From Pseudomonas cerasi (GTDB taxonomy: Bacteria > Pseudomonadota > Gammaproteobacteria > Pseudomonadales > Pseudomonadaceae): a DNA stretch of 64,000 nt. Shown here piece by piece: positions 45,549-54,375 of the stretch (within the stretch, counting starts at the first letter, position 1; every line of letters starts with the position of its first letter). The notes under the pieces are model-generated. The model saw only the letters and a program-made list of their open reading frames with translations. It ran no database searches and was not told the DNA's origin. A program made the position numbers and the translations under genes. Location of the stretch: positions 4,249,001-4,313,000 of the forward strand of contig NZ_LT222319.1 of NCBI RefSeq assembly GCF_900074915.1, in the 5' to 3' direction.

Positions 45549-46709
45549 TTAGTTACTGGCCTGGCTGTCATCCTTCTTGGCGGGCGTTGCGGTTTTGGCC
45601 GGGGCCTTGGCGGTGGTTTTGGTCGCTGCCGGCTTCTTGGCCGCTGCGGTGGTCTTGGCTGGCGCGGCCTTCTTGGCGGTGCTGGCTTTGGCCGGTGCAG
45701 CTTTCTTGGCGGTGTCTTTCTTTGCAGCGGCTTTCTTCGCAGGTGCGGCGGCAGGTGCCGGGGCGACTGGCTTGACGTCCTGGGTCGCGACCATGGTCGG
45801 TGCAACTGGCGGCAGTGCGTAGCGGCTCATCAGCGCGCGCATGGTGTCCTGCGGCGTCATGAGGATCTCGACCCGGCGGTTGAGCGCACGACCCTGCAAG
45901 CTGTCGTTGGCGGCGCGCGGCATCACCGCACCCATGCCACGCTGGCTCAGGCGATTACGCTCCAGGCCACTGAGACGGAAAATCGCGGCAACCGACTGCG
46001 CACGCTCCTGGCTGATCTTCTGGTTGGCTTCGGTAGGACCCGAAGTGTCGGCGTGACCGAGAATCAGCACGGCAGTTTTCTGATCGCCTTCTACCACCTT
46101 GGCCAGACGGGTGATCGGACCCAGCGTGTTCGGCAGCAGCATGGCCGGACGGTCGGGGTTGAACGAGCTGTCGACGGGCGCGGTGATTGCCAGCAGGTCT
46201 TCGCGACGCTCCAGCTGGAAAGGGCTGTCCTTGATTGCAGCGCGCAGGCGCGGCTCGTATTCGTCCAGCCAGGCCTGGGTCACTTTCGGATCAGGCATCG
46301 GCAGCGCTTTCGGCTCGTCCTTGGCGGAGTCATTGCCAAACGGCCACCACCACTTGCTGTCGGTCTCCGACTTGGCAACCATCGCCGGTGCAGCAGGCTT
46401 GGCGGCCGGCTTGTCGGCCACGGCATCAGGTTTGGCCTGCGCGTTATCGTTCGAGCCGAACGGCCAGTACCACCGCGCGCTGTTTTCAGCACCTGCCTCA
46501 GGTGCCGGCGTTGCAGCAGCCTTGGCAACCGGAGCGGGCGCCGGGCTCGGTGCCGGAGCCTTGGCAGCGGTGCCTGCGTCAGCGGAGTCGCTGCCGGAAC
46601 CGAACTGCCACCAATGGCCTCCGGTTGCAGCAGAGTCGGATTGTGGGGTTTGCGCACAGCCGGTCACGGCGATGCACAGGGCGAGAACGAGGCTTTTATT
46701 AGACGACAT
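45549..46709 (-). CDS. OmpA-like peptidoglycan-binding lipoprotein with Lys/Ala-rich C-terminal tail
   Basis: 386 residues from the ATG at 46709; a longer frame upstream adds 37 residues without a signal. The signal peptide ends in lipobox AVTGC. Three WWPFG-type motifs (HWWQFGSGS, RWYWPFGSN, KWWWPFGND) separate low-complexity Ala/Pro/Lys linkers. The OmpA domain follows: AVLILGHADTSGPTEANQKISQERAQSVA and NRLSQRGMGAVMPRAAN...RALNRRVEI. The last 70 residues are an AlgP/histone H1-like run of AKKAAPAK units. The tail is unusual after an OmpA domain. It should anchor the outer membrane to peptidoglycan. Confidence 0.85.
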   Translation of the reverse strand: MSSNKSLVLALCIAVTGCAQTPQSDSAATGGHWWQFGSGSDSADAGTAAKAPAPSPAPAPVAKAAATPAPEAGAENSARWYWPFGSNDNAQAKPDAVADKPAAKPAAPAMVAKSETDSKWWWPFGNDSAKDEPKALPMPDPKVTQAWLDEYEPRLRAAIKDSPFQLERREDLLAITAPVDSSFNPDRPAMLLPNTLGPITRLAKVVEGDQKTAVLILGHADTSGPTEANQKISQERAQSVAAIFRLSGLERNRLSQRGMGAVMPRAANDSLQGRALNRRVEILMTPQDTMRALMSRYALPPVAPTMVATQDVKPVAPAPAAAPAKKAAAKKDTAKKAAPAKASTAKKAAPAKTTAAAKKPAATKTTAKAPAKTATPAKKDDSQASN

Positions 46710-46862
46710 GGGTAACCCGCAACGGTTTTGATCAGACAGAAGGACGTAACTACGCCGGTATAACATGCATAAAGATGCAGTTGGAAAAAGAAACCGTCGT
46801 ACGGTTCCTGTTACAGCCATTTAACTGACAGTCGGTATGAAACAAGCACTTATAGCCGATAC

Positions 46863-48035
46863 TTACTGCAAACACTCACGCAGAACCCCGACCAGTTTCT
46901 GAGCGCGTGGGTCCATCAGAATGTACGGCCCCAAGGTGTTGGTAACGAAGCCAAAGGCAACCTCGTCATCAGGATCGGCGAAACCCACCGAGCCGCCCGC
47001 CCCCGGATGGCCAAAGGCCTTTGGCCCCAGGCCGTAAGTCGCGTTGGCAACGCCCGGCTGATCGAGCATGCAGCCCAGTCCCAGACGGGTCGAGGTCAGT
47101 AATGTCTTGTCCTGACCGAGGCTGTGTTCACGGGTCAGCTCATTGAGCATGTCTGCTTCAAGCAGGCTGCCATCGAGCAGACCGTTATAGAAACCGGCAA
47201 GACTGCGCGCATTGCCGTGACCGTTGGCTGCTGGCTGCTGCATGCGGCGCCACTCCGGCTTGTTGGTGCTGGTCATGATCGACGGCGGGTTGGTGAACGC
47301 CTTGGCTGTGATCGAAGCCGGTTCGCGCATCGTCGCCTGAAGCACGCGCTGGGCAGCGTCGTCACCGGCATTGCCTTTGCCACGCGCGATGTGGGCCACG
47401 CGATGAAACTGGTCATCCGCCAGGCCCACATGAAAATCCAGCCCCAGCGGGCGGGCGATACGCGCAGCAATGGATTCCCCGGGACCTCGACCATCGGCGC
47501 GGCGCAGCATCTCGCCCACCAGCCAGCCATAGGTGATCGCTGCATAACCATGCCCCTGACCCGGTGTCCACCAGGGTTCTTCGGCTGCCAGGGCGGCGGT
47601 CATGATGTCCCACTGGTAAAGCGCTTCGGCAGGCAACGGCTCACGCAACGCGGGCAGGCCGGCCTGATGGCAGAGCAATTGGCGCAGGGTGATGGAGGCC
47701 TTGCCCGCCGCGGCGAATTCGGGCCAGAGCCTGGCCACGGGTTCGTCCAGCTTCAACTTGCCCTCTTCGACCAGTTGCAGAACCGCCACGCTGGTGAAGG
47801 TCTTGGTGCAGGAGAACAGGTTGAGAATGGTGTCGGTGTGCCAAGCCTCGGCACCGTCCTTGTCGGCAGTGCCCGCCCACAGATCGATGACGGTCTGGCC
47901 GCCGACCTGAATGCACAAGGCAGCACCGCGCTCCTGCGGGTCGTCAAAGAGCGCCGCAAAGGCTTCACGTACTGCTTCGAATTGAAGTTCGTAATGACCC
48001 TGGATCTGCAACGGCTGACTCCTGACTGGCAACAT
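46863..48035 (-). CDS. Serine hydrolase, class C beta-lactamase-like / family VIII esterase
   Basis: 390 residues with no signal peptide. The nucleophile motif Ser-x-x-Lys is SCTK in ILNLFSCTKTFTSVAVL, the Tyr motif is in YAAITYGWLVGEM, and the C-terminal HPGAGGSVGFADPDDEVAFGFVTN replaces the KTG of true beta-lactamases. Length, cytoplasmic location and motifs fit EstB-like family VIII carboxylesterases. Native substrate unknown; beta-lactam resistance should not be assumed. Confidence 0.85.
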   Translation of the reverse strand: MLPVRSQPLQIQGHYELQFEAVREAFAALFDDPQERGAALCIQVGGQTVIDLWAGTADKDGAEAWHTDTILNLFSCTKTFTSVAVLQLVEEGKLKLDEPVARLWPEFAAAGKASITLRQLLCHQAGLPALREPLPAEALYQWDIMTAALAAEEPWWTPGQGHGYAAITYGWLVGEMLRRADGRGPGESIAARIARPLGLDFHVGLADDQFHRVAHIARGKGNAGDDAAQRVLQATMREPASITAKAFTNPPSIMTSTNKPEWRRMQQPAANGHGNARSLAGFYNGLLDGSLLEADMLNELTREHSLGQDKTLLTSTRLGLGCMLDQPGVANATYGLGPKAFGHPGAGGSVGFADPDDEVAFGFVTNTLGPYILMDPRAQKLVGVLRECLQ

Positions 48036-48120
48036 GAGCCTGGCGACAGGCTAAATGGCGCGTATTGTTTCAGCGATCGAGCGCTTTGGGAACAGATGTG
48101 AAACGCTCTTCATCTTTGGC

Positions 48121-50265
48121 TCAGGTTATTTCCCGGCGGAACGGTGGCAGCGCATTGAGAATCGCCTTGCCATAGCGCTGGGTGACCACGCGTCGGTCCA
48201 GCAGCGTGATGGTGCCGCGGTCCTCTTCGGTACGCAGCAAGCGGCCACAGGCCTGTACCAGACGCAACGAGGCATCCGGCACGGCGATCTCCATGAACGG
48301 GTTGCCACCACGCGCTTCAATCCACTCGGCCAGCGCGGCCTCGACCGGGTCATCCGGCACCGCGAACGGGATCTTGGCGATGACCACGTGTTCGCAATAG
48401 GCGCCGGGCAAATCCACACCCTCGGCAAAGCTGGCCAGCCCGAACAGTACGCTGGACTCGCCGCTGTCGACGCGTGCCTTGTGCTTGTTGAGGGTTTCCT
48501 GCTTGGACAGATTGCCCTGAATGAACACCTGCTTGCGCCAGTCACGGTCCAGGCCGTCGAAGACATCCTGCATCTGCTTGCGCGACGAGTACAGCACCAG
48601 CGTGCCTCGCGAACCTTCCACCAGACCCGGCAGGTCGCGAATGATCGCTGCGGTGTGGGCCACCGAGTCACGCGGGTCGGCCTTGAGGTCCGGCACGCGC
48701 AGCACACCGGCATCGGCGTGATGGAACGGGCTTGGTACCACGGCGGTCACCGCCCCCTTGGGCAGGCCGGCACGCATGCGATAGCGGTCGAATTTGCCCA
48801 GCGCGGTCAGGGTCGCCGAGGTAACCAGCGCCCCGTAGGCGATGTTCCACAAGTTGCGACGCAGCATTTCCGCCGCCAGGATCGGGCTGGCATTGACCTC
48901 GATATCGAACATTGCACCGCTGTCGGCCAGGGTCAGCCAGCGCGCCATTGGCGGGCTGTCTTCCGGGTCTTCGGCGGTGAAGGCTGTCCACAATTCCCAG
49001 TTGCCATGCGCGCGGGCCAGCAGGCTGCCGAACAGCGGATACCATTCTTCGGCCTGATGGCTGGCGATGCCGATGTTGACCTCACCGTCCATGCCTTCCT
49101 TGAGCAGCTCGGTCAGGCGCGTGAACAGGTCGTCGAGGCGCGCAAAGCCCTTCTTGAGCTCGATGCCCATCTCGCGGATGTGCTCGGGAATCACGCCGCC
49201 GACAAAGCGATGACGTGGACGCTCGCGGCCCTGCATGTCTTCACCGGCGCGGAAATCCGCCAGTTGCTCGCAGGCACCGAACATGAACTGCTGATGGCCC
49301 TTGATCTCGCGGGCCAGCTCCGGCACCTGCTCGATCAGCTTGCCCAGATCGCCGGGCAGCGGATGCTGGGCCAGCAGCTTGGCGAGGTTCTTGGCGGTCT
49401 GTTCCAGCCAGTCGGCGGTCGATTTCAAACGGGTGTAATGGGCAAAGTGGCCGATGGCCTTGTCCGGCAGGTGATGACCCTCGTCGAAGACATACAAGGT
49501 GTCACGCGGGTCCGGCAGCACTGCACCGCCGCCAAGTGCCAGGTCAGCCAGTACCATGTCGTGGTTGGTGACGATCACATCGACCTTGCCCATGCCTTCC
49601 CGCGCCTTGTAGAAGGCGCACTGCTGAAAGTTGGGGCAGTGCCGGTTGGTGCACTGGCTGTGATCGGTGGTCAGACGCGCCCAGTCCTGATCGGCGAGTT
49701 CCTGCGGCCAGCTGTCGCGATCGCCGTCCCACTTGTTGCCCGCCAGCTTCTGCAACATGCTGGTGAAAAGCTTCTGACTGGCCTCATCGACCTCGATCTT
49801 GAAGCCTTCTTCCTCGAACAGCTGCGCGGTCGCGTTGGTCGCGTCACTTTCCTGCAGCAATGCGTCGAGCTTGGACAGGCACATGTAACGCCCGCGCCCC
49901 TTGGCCAGGGCGAAGGTAAAATTCAGACCGCTGTTGCGCATCAGGTCCGGCAGGTCCTTGTAGACGATCTGTTCCTGCAGGGCGACGGTCGCGGTGGCGA
50001 TCACCAGCCGCTTGCCTGCCGCCTTGGCAGTGGGAATCGAGGCGATGGCATAGGCCACGGTCTTGCCGGTACCCGTCCCGGCCTCGACGGCCACTACCGC
50101 AGGATCGCCCGAACGACGGCCCTCTTCATCGGTGTCAATGTCCCCCAGCACCTTGGCGACTTCAGCGATCATCAATCGCTGGCCATAGCGCGGCTTGAGG
50201 CTCTTGGCTTCGAGGAAACGCGAGTAAGCGCCCTGGATCTGGGTTTTGAGTTCGGTACTGATCAT
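48121..50265 (-). CDS. dinG: ATP-dependent DNA helicase DinG
   Basis: 714 residues. XPD/DinG superfamily 2 helicase: Walker A VAVEAGTGTGKTVAYAI near the N-terminus, then the iron-sulfur cluster cysteines (MCLSKL and CTNRHCPNFQQC), DEGH in YVFDEGHHLPDKA, and C-terminal VLYSSRKQMQDV, GLASFAEGVDLPG and VQACGRLLRTEEDRG. It unwinds 5'-tailed DNA, R-loops and D-loops and helps replication-transcription conflicts. Divergent from the CopD-like gene with 107 bases between starts. Confidence 0.95.
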   Translation of the reverse strand: MISTELKTQIQGAYSRFLEAKSLKPRYGQRLMIAEVAKVLGDIDTDEEGRRSGDPAVVAVEAGTGTGKTVAYAIASIPTAKAAGKRLVIATATVALQEQIVYKDLPDLMRNSGLNFTFALAKGRGRYMCLSKLDALLQESDATNATAQLFEEEGFKIEVDEASQKLFTSMLQKLAGNKWDGDRDSWPQELADQDWARLTTDHSQCTNRHCPNFQQCAFYKAREGMGKVDVIVTNHDMVLADLALGGGAVLPDPRDTLYVFDEGHHLPDKAIGHFAHYTRLKSTADWLEQTAKNLAKLLAQHPLPGDLGKLIEQVPELAREIKGHQQFMFGACEQLADFRAGEDMQGRERPRHRFVGGVIPEHIREMGIELKKGFARLDDLFTRLTELLKEGMDGEVNIGIASHQAEEWYPLFGSLLARAHGNWELWTAFTAEDPEDSPPMARWLTLADSGAMFDIEVNASPILAAEMLRRNLWNIAYGALVTSATLTALGKFDRYRMRAGLPKGAVTAVVPSPFHHADAGVLRVPDLKADPRDSVAHTAAIIRDLPGLVEGSRGTLVLYSSRKQMQDVFDGLDRDWRKQVFIQGNLSKQETLNKHKARVDSGESSVLFGLASFAEGVDLPGAYCEHVVIAKIPFAVPDDPVEAALAEWIEARGGNPFMEIAVPDASLRLVQACGRLLRTEEDRGTITLLDRRVVTQRYGKAILNALPPFRREIT

Positions 50266-50325
50266 TGGCTTCGGTTCGGGGGCACGGCTAAAAAGGCTGG
50301 ATAAATTTTCAGTAGTTCTGAGTGG

Positions 50326-50340
50326 GCGCTATCATAGCGC
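50326..50340. promoter_or_regulatory. Palindrome in the dinG-copD-like divergent promoter region
   Basis: GCGCTAT-C-ATAGCGC is a perfect 15-base palindrome containing TATCAT, a plausible -10 hexamer for the plus-strand gene starting at 50373. It may act as an operator as well as a -10. No SOS box was seen beside dinG. Confidence 0.35.
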
Positions 50341-50372
50341 GCTAAATCCATCCGCGCAGAACGGAGTGTCCG

Positions 50373-50837
50373 ATGACCGCTTTTTCTACTGTCTATACAT
50401 TGCATCTGCTGGCTGCCCTGGTGTGGGTTGGCGGGATGTTTTTCGCCTGGATGGTGTTGCGCCCAGCAGTCATTGCAGCACTTGAAGGCCCTTCTCGCCT
50501 GAAAGTGTGGGTCCAGGTGTTTCCGCGCTTCTTCGCCTGGGTCTGGGCTGCGGTGGTGCTGCTGCCGATCACCGGCATCGGCATGATTCAGCTCAACTTC
50601 ACCGGCTTTGAAACCGCGCCGCGTTATGTGCAGATCATGATGGGCCTGTACGTGGTCATGGTTGCGCTGTTTTTGCGTATCCAGTCATTGCAACTGCCGG
50701 AGCTGCGTCGTGCCGTGGAAGCCGAACAGTGGGCCGAGGGCGCCGCGGTATTGGGCCATATCCGCCGCCTGGTCGGCATCAATCTGATTATCGGTCTGGC
50801 CGTGGTCATGCTCGCTGCTGCTCGTCCGGGCCTTTGA
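50373..50837 (+). CDS. CopD-family integral membrane protein
   Basis: 154 residues with four predicted membrane helices. LHLLAALVWVGGMFFAWMVLRPA at the N-terminus carries the conserved His and W-x-G-G motif of CopD/CopD-like proteins, and ITGIGMIQLNF and GLYVVMVALFLRIQ follow. CopD proteins are linked to copper import, but short stand-alone versions are uncharacterised. It sits on the inner membrane. Confidence 0.8.
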   Translation: MTAFSTVYTLHLLAALVWVGGMFFAWMVLRPAVIAALEGPSRLKVWVQVFPRFFAWVWAAVVLLPITGIGMIQLNFTGFETAPRYVQIMMGLYVVMVALFLRIQSLQLPELRRAVEAEQWAEGAAVLGHIRRLVGINLIIGLAVVMLAAARPGL

Positions 50838-51017
50838 GGTAAAACGGAACATCGCGGGGCACTGGCGGTGACACCGCGCACAGCTTGCGGGCGTTTTCCT
50901 GCCCGATCGGTCATCTTCTGCGCCTGATATCCAAGGCATTCAACATCTTGAAACAGTTTGGCATGGGCTGTGCAAACGTTTGCGATCAGCAGTACGCGCC
51001 CACGAAAAGGAGCTTCA

Positions 51018-51977
51018 ATGCCACAGCCGCCGTTCACTCGACCCGCAACGCCCTCAAGATTTCTCATGCCTCTGCTGTTCGCCGCCGCTGCGGCGATGCC
51101 ATGCACCAGCGCGCTGGCACAGCCCGCCGCTACCGACGACTCGGCGCAGGGCGAAGCACTCAGCCCGCCTGCCTCGCCCAAGGAAGGTAAAGGCGCGTAT
51201 TTTTCAGACTGGTTCAACCAGGACCTGACGCTGATCGGCAGCAAGGACATCAGCTTCGGCCCCAAGCCTAACGATGACATCTACCTGGAGTACGAATACT
51301 TCGGCCGCAAAGGGCCGTTCGAGCTGTATGGCTATGTCGACGTACCGAAGATTCTCGGCATCGGCAATGATAATGACAAAGGCGTCTGGGACCATGGCTC
51401 GCCGCTGTTCATGGAGCACGAGCCACGCGTCTCGATCGACTACCTCGCCGGGCGCAGTCTGGCCATCGGTCCGTTCAAGGAATGGTACGTCGCCTTCGAC
51501 TGGATCTATGACCACGGCAGCAATACGGCGAACCGGGCCAACACCCTGTACAGCGGCCTGGGCACTGACATCGATACCCACTCGCGGGTCAATCTGTCGG
51601 CCAACTTCTATGGCCGCTACCAGTGGGAGAACTACGGTGCCAGCAACGAATATTCGTGGGACGGCTATCGCGCCCAGCTCAAATACATCGTACCGATCAG
51701 CACGTTCGACAACGGCGCCTCGCTGACCTACATCGGCTTCACCAACTTCGATTTCGGCTCGGACCTCAAAAACGATCCGGCACGCACCGGTAACTCCACG
51801 GTCGCCACCAATGTGCTGCTTTACGCCTTCACGCATCTGCGCTTCACCCTGGTTGGCCGCTACTTCCACAACGGCGGCAACTGGCAGGACGGCAGCGAGC
51901 TGAACTTCGGCGATGGCAACTTCCGCGCGCGCTCCGACGGCTGGGGCTATTACGCAGGCGTGGGTTACCAGTTCTGA
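51018..51977 (+). CDS. Tsx-like nucleoside-specific outer-membrane channel
   Basis: 319 residues from ATG 51018 with AAAAGGAG ahead. A long signal peptide (cleavage near ALAQ-PAATD) is followed by a beta-barrel: WFNQDLTLIGSKD, DDIYLEYEYFGRKGPFELYGYVD, GVWDHGSPLFMEHEPRVSIDYL, ending in YYAGVGYQF with the C-terminal Phe of outer-membrane proteins. Tsx channels admit nucleosides. The next gene, a nucleoside permease-like protein, is 26 bases away and supports a nucleoside-uptake operon. Confidence 0.88.
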   Translation: MPQPPFTRPATPSRFLMPLLFAAAAAMPCTSALAQPAATDDSAQGEALSPPASPKEGKGAYFSDWFNQDLTLIGSKDISFGPKPNDDIYLEYEYFGRKGPFELYGYVDVPKILGIGNDNDKGVWDHGSPLFMEHEPRVSIDYLAGRSLAIGPFKEWYVAFDWIYDHGSNTANRANTLYSGLGTDIDTHSRVNLSANFYGRYQWENYGASNEYSWDGYRAQLKYIVPISTFDNGASLTYIGFTNFDFGSDLKNDPARTGNSTVATNVLLYAFTHLRFTLVGRYFHNGGNWQDGSELNFGDGNFRARSDGWGYYAGVGYQF

Positions 51978-52003
51978 ACCTTATTATGACGACAGGAGTT
52001 TTC

Positions 52004-53035
52004 ATGAAACACACTACTCGCAACGCCCTCTGCACCACGCTGGCACTGCTCAGCCCGGCTGTCTGGGCGGCTACCGCGCCGGTGGCACCGGTCACGCCCA
52101 AGGTCACGCTGGTCGCCATGTTTGCGCCCGAAGCACAGAACTGGATCGACCGGCTGCATCTGACCAAGGAGATTCAGGTGCCCGGCCTTGCCGCCGAGTA
52201 CCCGGCCATCCGCTGCAATGATCAGGACGTCTGCCTGCTGGTCACCGGCATGGGTCAGACCAATGCCGCAGCATCGACTCTGGCCCTGGCCCTGTCGCCG
52301 CAATTCGACCTGCGCAAGACTTACTTCATCGTCGCGGGCATTGCCGGCATCAACCCGCACCACGGCACACTCGGCACCACGGCCTGGGCGCATTATCTGG
52401 TGGAATTCGGCACGCAGTGGGAAATCGACTCCCGCGATGTGCCCAAGGAATGGCCGACCGGTTATCTGGGCATCAACACCAAGGGTCCGAACGAGAAGCC
52501 GCCACTGGATTACAAGACCGAAGTCTTCGAGCTCAACCCCAAGCTGCAGGCCAAGGCGTTTGCCCTGTCGCACAAAGTGACCCTCAGCGAGAGCAAGGAA
52601 TCAGCAGCCTGGCGCGTCAAATACCCTTATGCGCCTGCCAACCAGCCGCCGCAGGTCACGCAGTGCGACACGCTGGCAGGCAATACCTGGTTTTCCGGGA
52701 CGCGTCTGAGCGAGCGTGCGGAAGTCTGGACCAAGCTGCTGACCGACGGCAAAGGCGTGTATTGCACCACCCAGCAGGAGGATAACTCCACCTACGAGGC
52801 TCTGCTGCGAGCGAGCAAGGCCGGCAAGGTCGATGTCAATCGCCTGGCTGTCGTGCGCGCGGGTTCCGACTTCGATCGTCCGTATCCGGGTTACAGCGAG
52901 GTGGACAACCTGCTCAAGTACGCCGATCAGGGGGCCTTCGTCCCGGCGCTGGAAAACCTCTACCGCACCGGCAACCCGCTGGTGCAGGCGATTGTCGGCG
53001 ACTGGAAGAATTGGGAGAAAGGCGTACCGCAATAA
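52004..53035 (+). CDS. Purine nucleoside permease (NUP) family protein
   Basis: 343 residues from ATG 52004 (ACAGGAG ahead). A Sec signal peptide ends near VWAATAP, so despite the family name the protein is probably periplasmic. Motifs VTLVAMFAPEAQNWID, LLVTGMGQTNAAAST, FIVAGIAGINPHHGTLG and CTTQQEDNSTYEAL resemble nucleoside phosphorylase folds. The family member of Candida transports nucleosides; bacterial members may bind or cleave nucleosides. It follows the Tsx gene in one operon. Confidence 0.85.
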   Translation: MKHTTRNALCTTLALLSPAVWAATAPVAPVTPKVTLVAMFAPEAQNWIDRLHLTKEIQVPGLAAEYPAIRCNDQDVCLLVTGMGQTNAAASTLALALSPQFDLRKTYFIVAGIAGINPHHGTLGTTAWAHYLVEFGTQWEIDSRDVPKEWPTGYLGINTKGPNEKPPLDYKTEVFELNPKLQAKAFALSHKVTLSESKESAAWRVKYPYAPANQPPQVTQCDTLAGNTWFSGTRLSERAEVWTKLLTDGKGVYCTTQQEDNSTYEALLRASKAGKVDVNRLAVVRAGSDFDRPYPGYSEVDNLLKYADQGAFVPALENLYRTGNPLVQAIVGDWKNWEKGVPQ

Positions 53036-53058
53036 TGTGATGTGAAGCGGGTCGCGAC

Positions 53059-53092
53059 TGTCCGGATCATGGCCTTGCACCTGATCCGGACA
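53059..53092. terminator. Perfect 11-bp hairpin between convergent genes
   Basis: TGTCCGGATCA (53059-53069) and TGATCCGGACA (53082-53092) with a 12-base loop, in the 69-base gap between the NUP gene and the converging collagen-like gene. It lacks a T-run on either strand; a shared terminator is likely from its position. Confidence 0.55.
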
Positions 53093-53104
53093 GGCTCTCG
53101 CAGA

Positions 53105-53863
53105 TTACAGACGTTGCAAGATCAACGCGCCTGCCGGTCCCGGAGCACCTGGCAGACCGGGCTCACCCTGTCTGCCAGCCTTGCCGCCTTCAGCGCGGTA
53201 GACGATACAGCCTTTGGACGCACCGCCCTTGCCTGCCTTGCCGCCTTCGCCCCCCTTGCCCGCCGCACCACCCGCGACATTCACCTTGATGCGCTCGGCC
53301 GGATAGCTCTGTGGCAGTTCAAGACGCACCTGTGCGCCCGCAGCGCCATCGTGACCATTACCGCCGCTGTCGCCGTTATAACCACGCCCGGCCTGGCCCC
53401 AGGTACAGCCCGGGTCTTCGCCCGTGCCGCCGTCCAGCCCGGCATAGCCTGGGCTGCCTGCGCCACCACGGGCGTCAATCGACAGTTCTTCGGCATTCAG
53501 GCTCTGCAGGCGCAGGGTCAGGTTGCGCCCTGGCCGTGCCGGTTTCTCGAAAGTACCCGGCGCGCCCCGCGCGGTGATCTGGCTGCCGGTGCCGAACTCA
53601 CCGTGCAGCACGACCATATTGAACGCCTGCACACCAGGGACGATGGCGATTCGCGCTTCGTGCCCCAGCACCAGCTCGCCAATCTTCACATCATCGATCC
53701 CGGCCGGGATCAGCAGAGTGCCGTAGTCGGCCACTTCAAGGCGCTCGACCTGCAGAACGCTGCTGTTGCCAGGCAGACGCATCAGCGAGTGTGGCGCAAC
53801 AATGATTGCCTGGGCCATGGCCAGAGGGCTGAACAGTGCCGCCAGCAGAACGAGCTTACGCAT
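53105..53863 (-). CDS. Secreted protein with collagen-like Gly-rich C-terminal region
   Basis: 252 residues with a Sec signal peptide (MRKLVLLAALFSPLAMAQA). The middle (about 30-125) is beta-rich, like a short right-handed helix (VLQVERLEVADYGTLLIPAG, FNMVVLHGEFGTGSQITARG). From about 130 it becomes Gly-rich: GSPGYAGLDGGTGEDPG, GGEGGKAGKGGASKG and, at the end, GEPGLPGAPGPAG, which is true Gly-x-y collagen-like sequence but only a few triplets. Probably a periplasmic or surface protein of unknown function. Its start overlaps the end of the DUF1145 gene. Confidence 0.75.
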   Translation of the reverse strand: MRKLVLLAALFSPLAMAQAIIVAPHSLMRLPGNSSVLQVERLEVADYGTLLIPAGIDDVKIGELVLGHEARIAIVPGVQAFNMVVLHGEFGTGSQITARGAPGTFEKPARPGRNLTLRLQSLNAEELSIDARGGAGSPGYAGLDGGTGEDPGCTWGQAGRGYNGDSGGNGHDGAAGAQVRLELPQSYPAERIKVNVAGGAAGKGGEGGKAGKGGASKGCIVYRAEGGKAGRQGEPGLPGAPGPAGALILQRL

Positions 53864-54131
53864 GAGTGTGCCCCCTGACCGAACGGCCGATGGATTGAAC
53901 GTGAAAGATGCCGAAAAGAATGATTTTGCCCCGGTCGCGCCACGGATGCCGGCGACCGCGCAGGCTGCCGTTGAACAGAATCAGCTCCAGCAAATGAGTC
54001 AACAACAGCACCGCGCCTGCCATGTCGATCATCACGCCAAACGGGCTGGGCGCCTCAATCGCCGCGTTGACCAGCACCACCAGCCAGAAGCCCAGCATCA
54101 ATATCTTTCCCAGCCCCCAAAACACCTTCAT
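53856..54131 (-). CDS. DUF1145 inner-membrane protein
   Basis: 91 residues from ATG 54131 with GGGGTGGGC upstream. Two membrane helices (VFWGLGKILMLGFWLVVLVNAA and FGVMIDMAGAVLLLTHLLELILF) separated by a short loop, then a basic cytoplasmic tail. This is the DUF1145 pattern, a gammaproteobacterial family without assigned function. Overlaps the collagen-like gene by eight bases, so the two are probably cotranscribed. Confidence 0.75.
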   Translation of the reverse strand: MKVFWGLGKILMLGFWLVVLVNAAIEAPSPFGVMIDMAGAVLLLTHLLELILFNGSLRGRRHPWRDRGKIILFGIFHVQSIGRSVRGHTHA

Positions 54132-54313
54132 TGCCTGCCCACCCCTTGTCATGATCCATTACGAAATTGCAGTCTTCGCATGCTTTTCGTCGCCGCACAG
54201 TAGACGTGCTGTACGCCGAATATGCCAGCGGTGTGTTGAAAAAGATCCGCAATGATCTCGACGCAAGACAATGTTTGTGTTCGGCAATACTGCAATCAAG
54301 GATAGCGGACACC

Positions 54314-54347
54314 AAAAAGCCCTGTCACAAAGGATGCAGGGCTTTTT
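54314..54347. terminator. Bidirectional rho-independent terminator closing the biosynthetic operon
   Basis: AAAAAGCCCTG (54314-54324) and CAGGGCTTTTT (54337-54347) are perfect 11-base arms with a 12-base loop and A/T tails on both sides. On the minus strand it begins 28 bases after the EamA stop codon. Confidence 0.92.
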
Positions 54348-54375
54348 GCAGGACCTCTGATGTGTATCGAGCCTG

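Noticed and set aside
48055..50304. 749-codon open frame antisense to dinG
   Set aside because: Exact mirror of the dinG gene; dinG motifs including its iron-sulfur cysteines are intact on the other strand.
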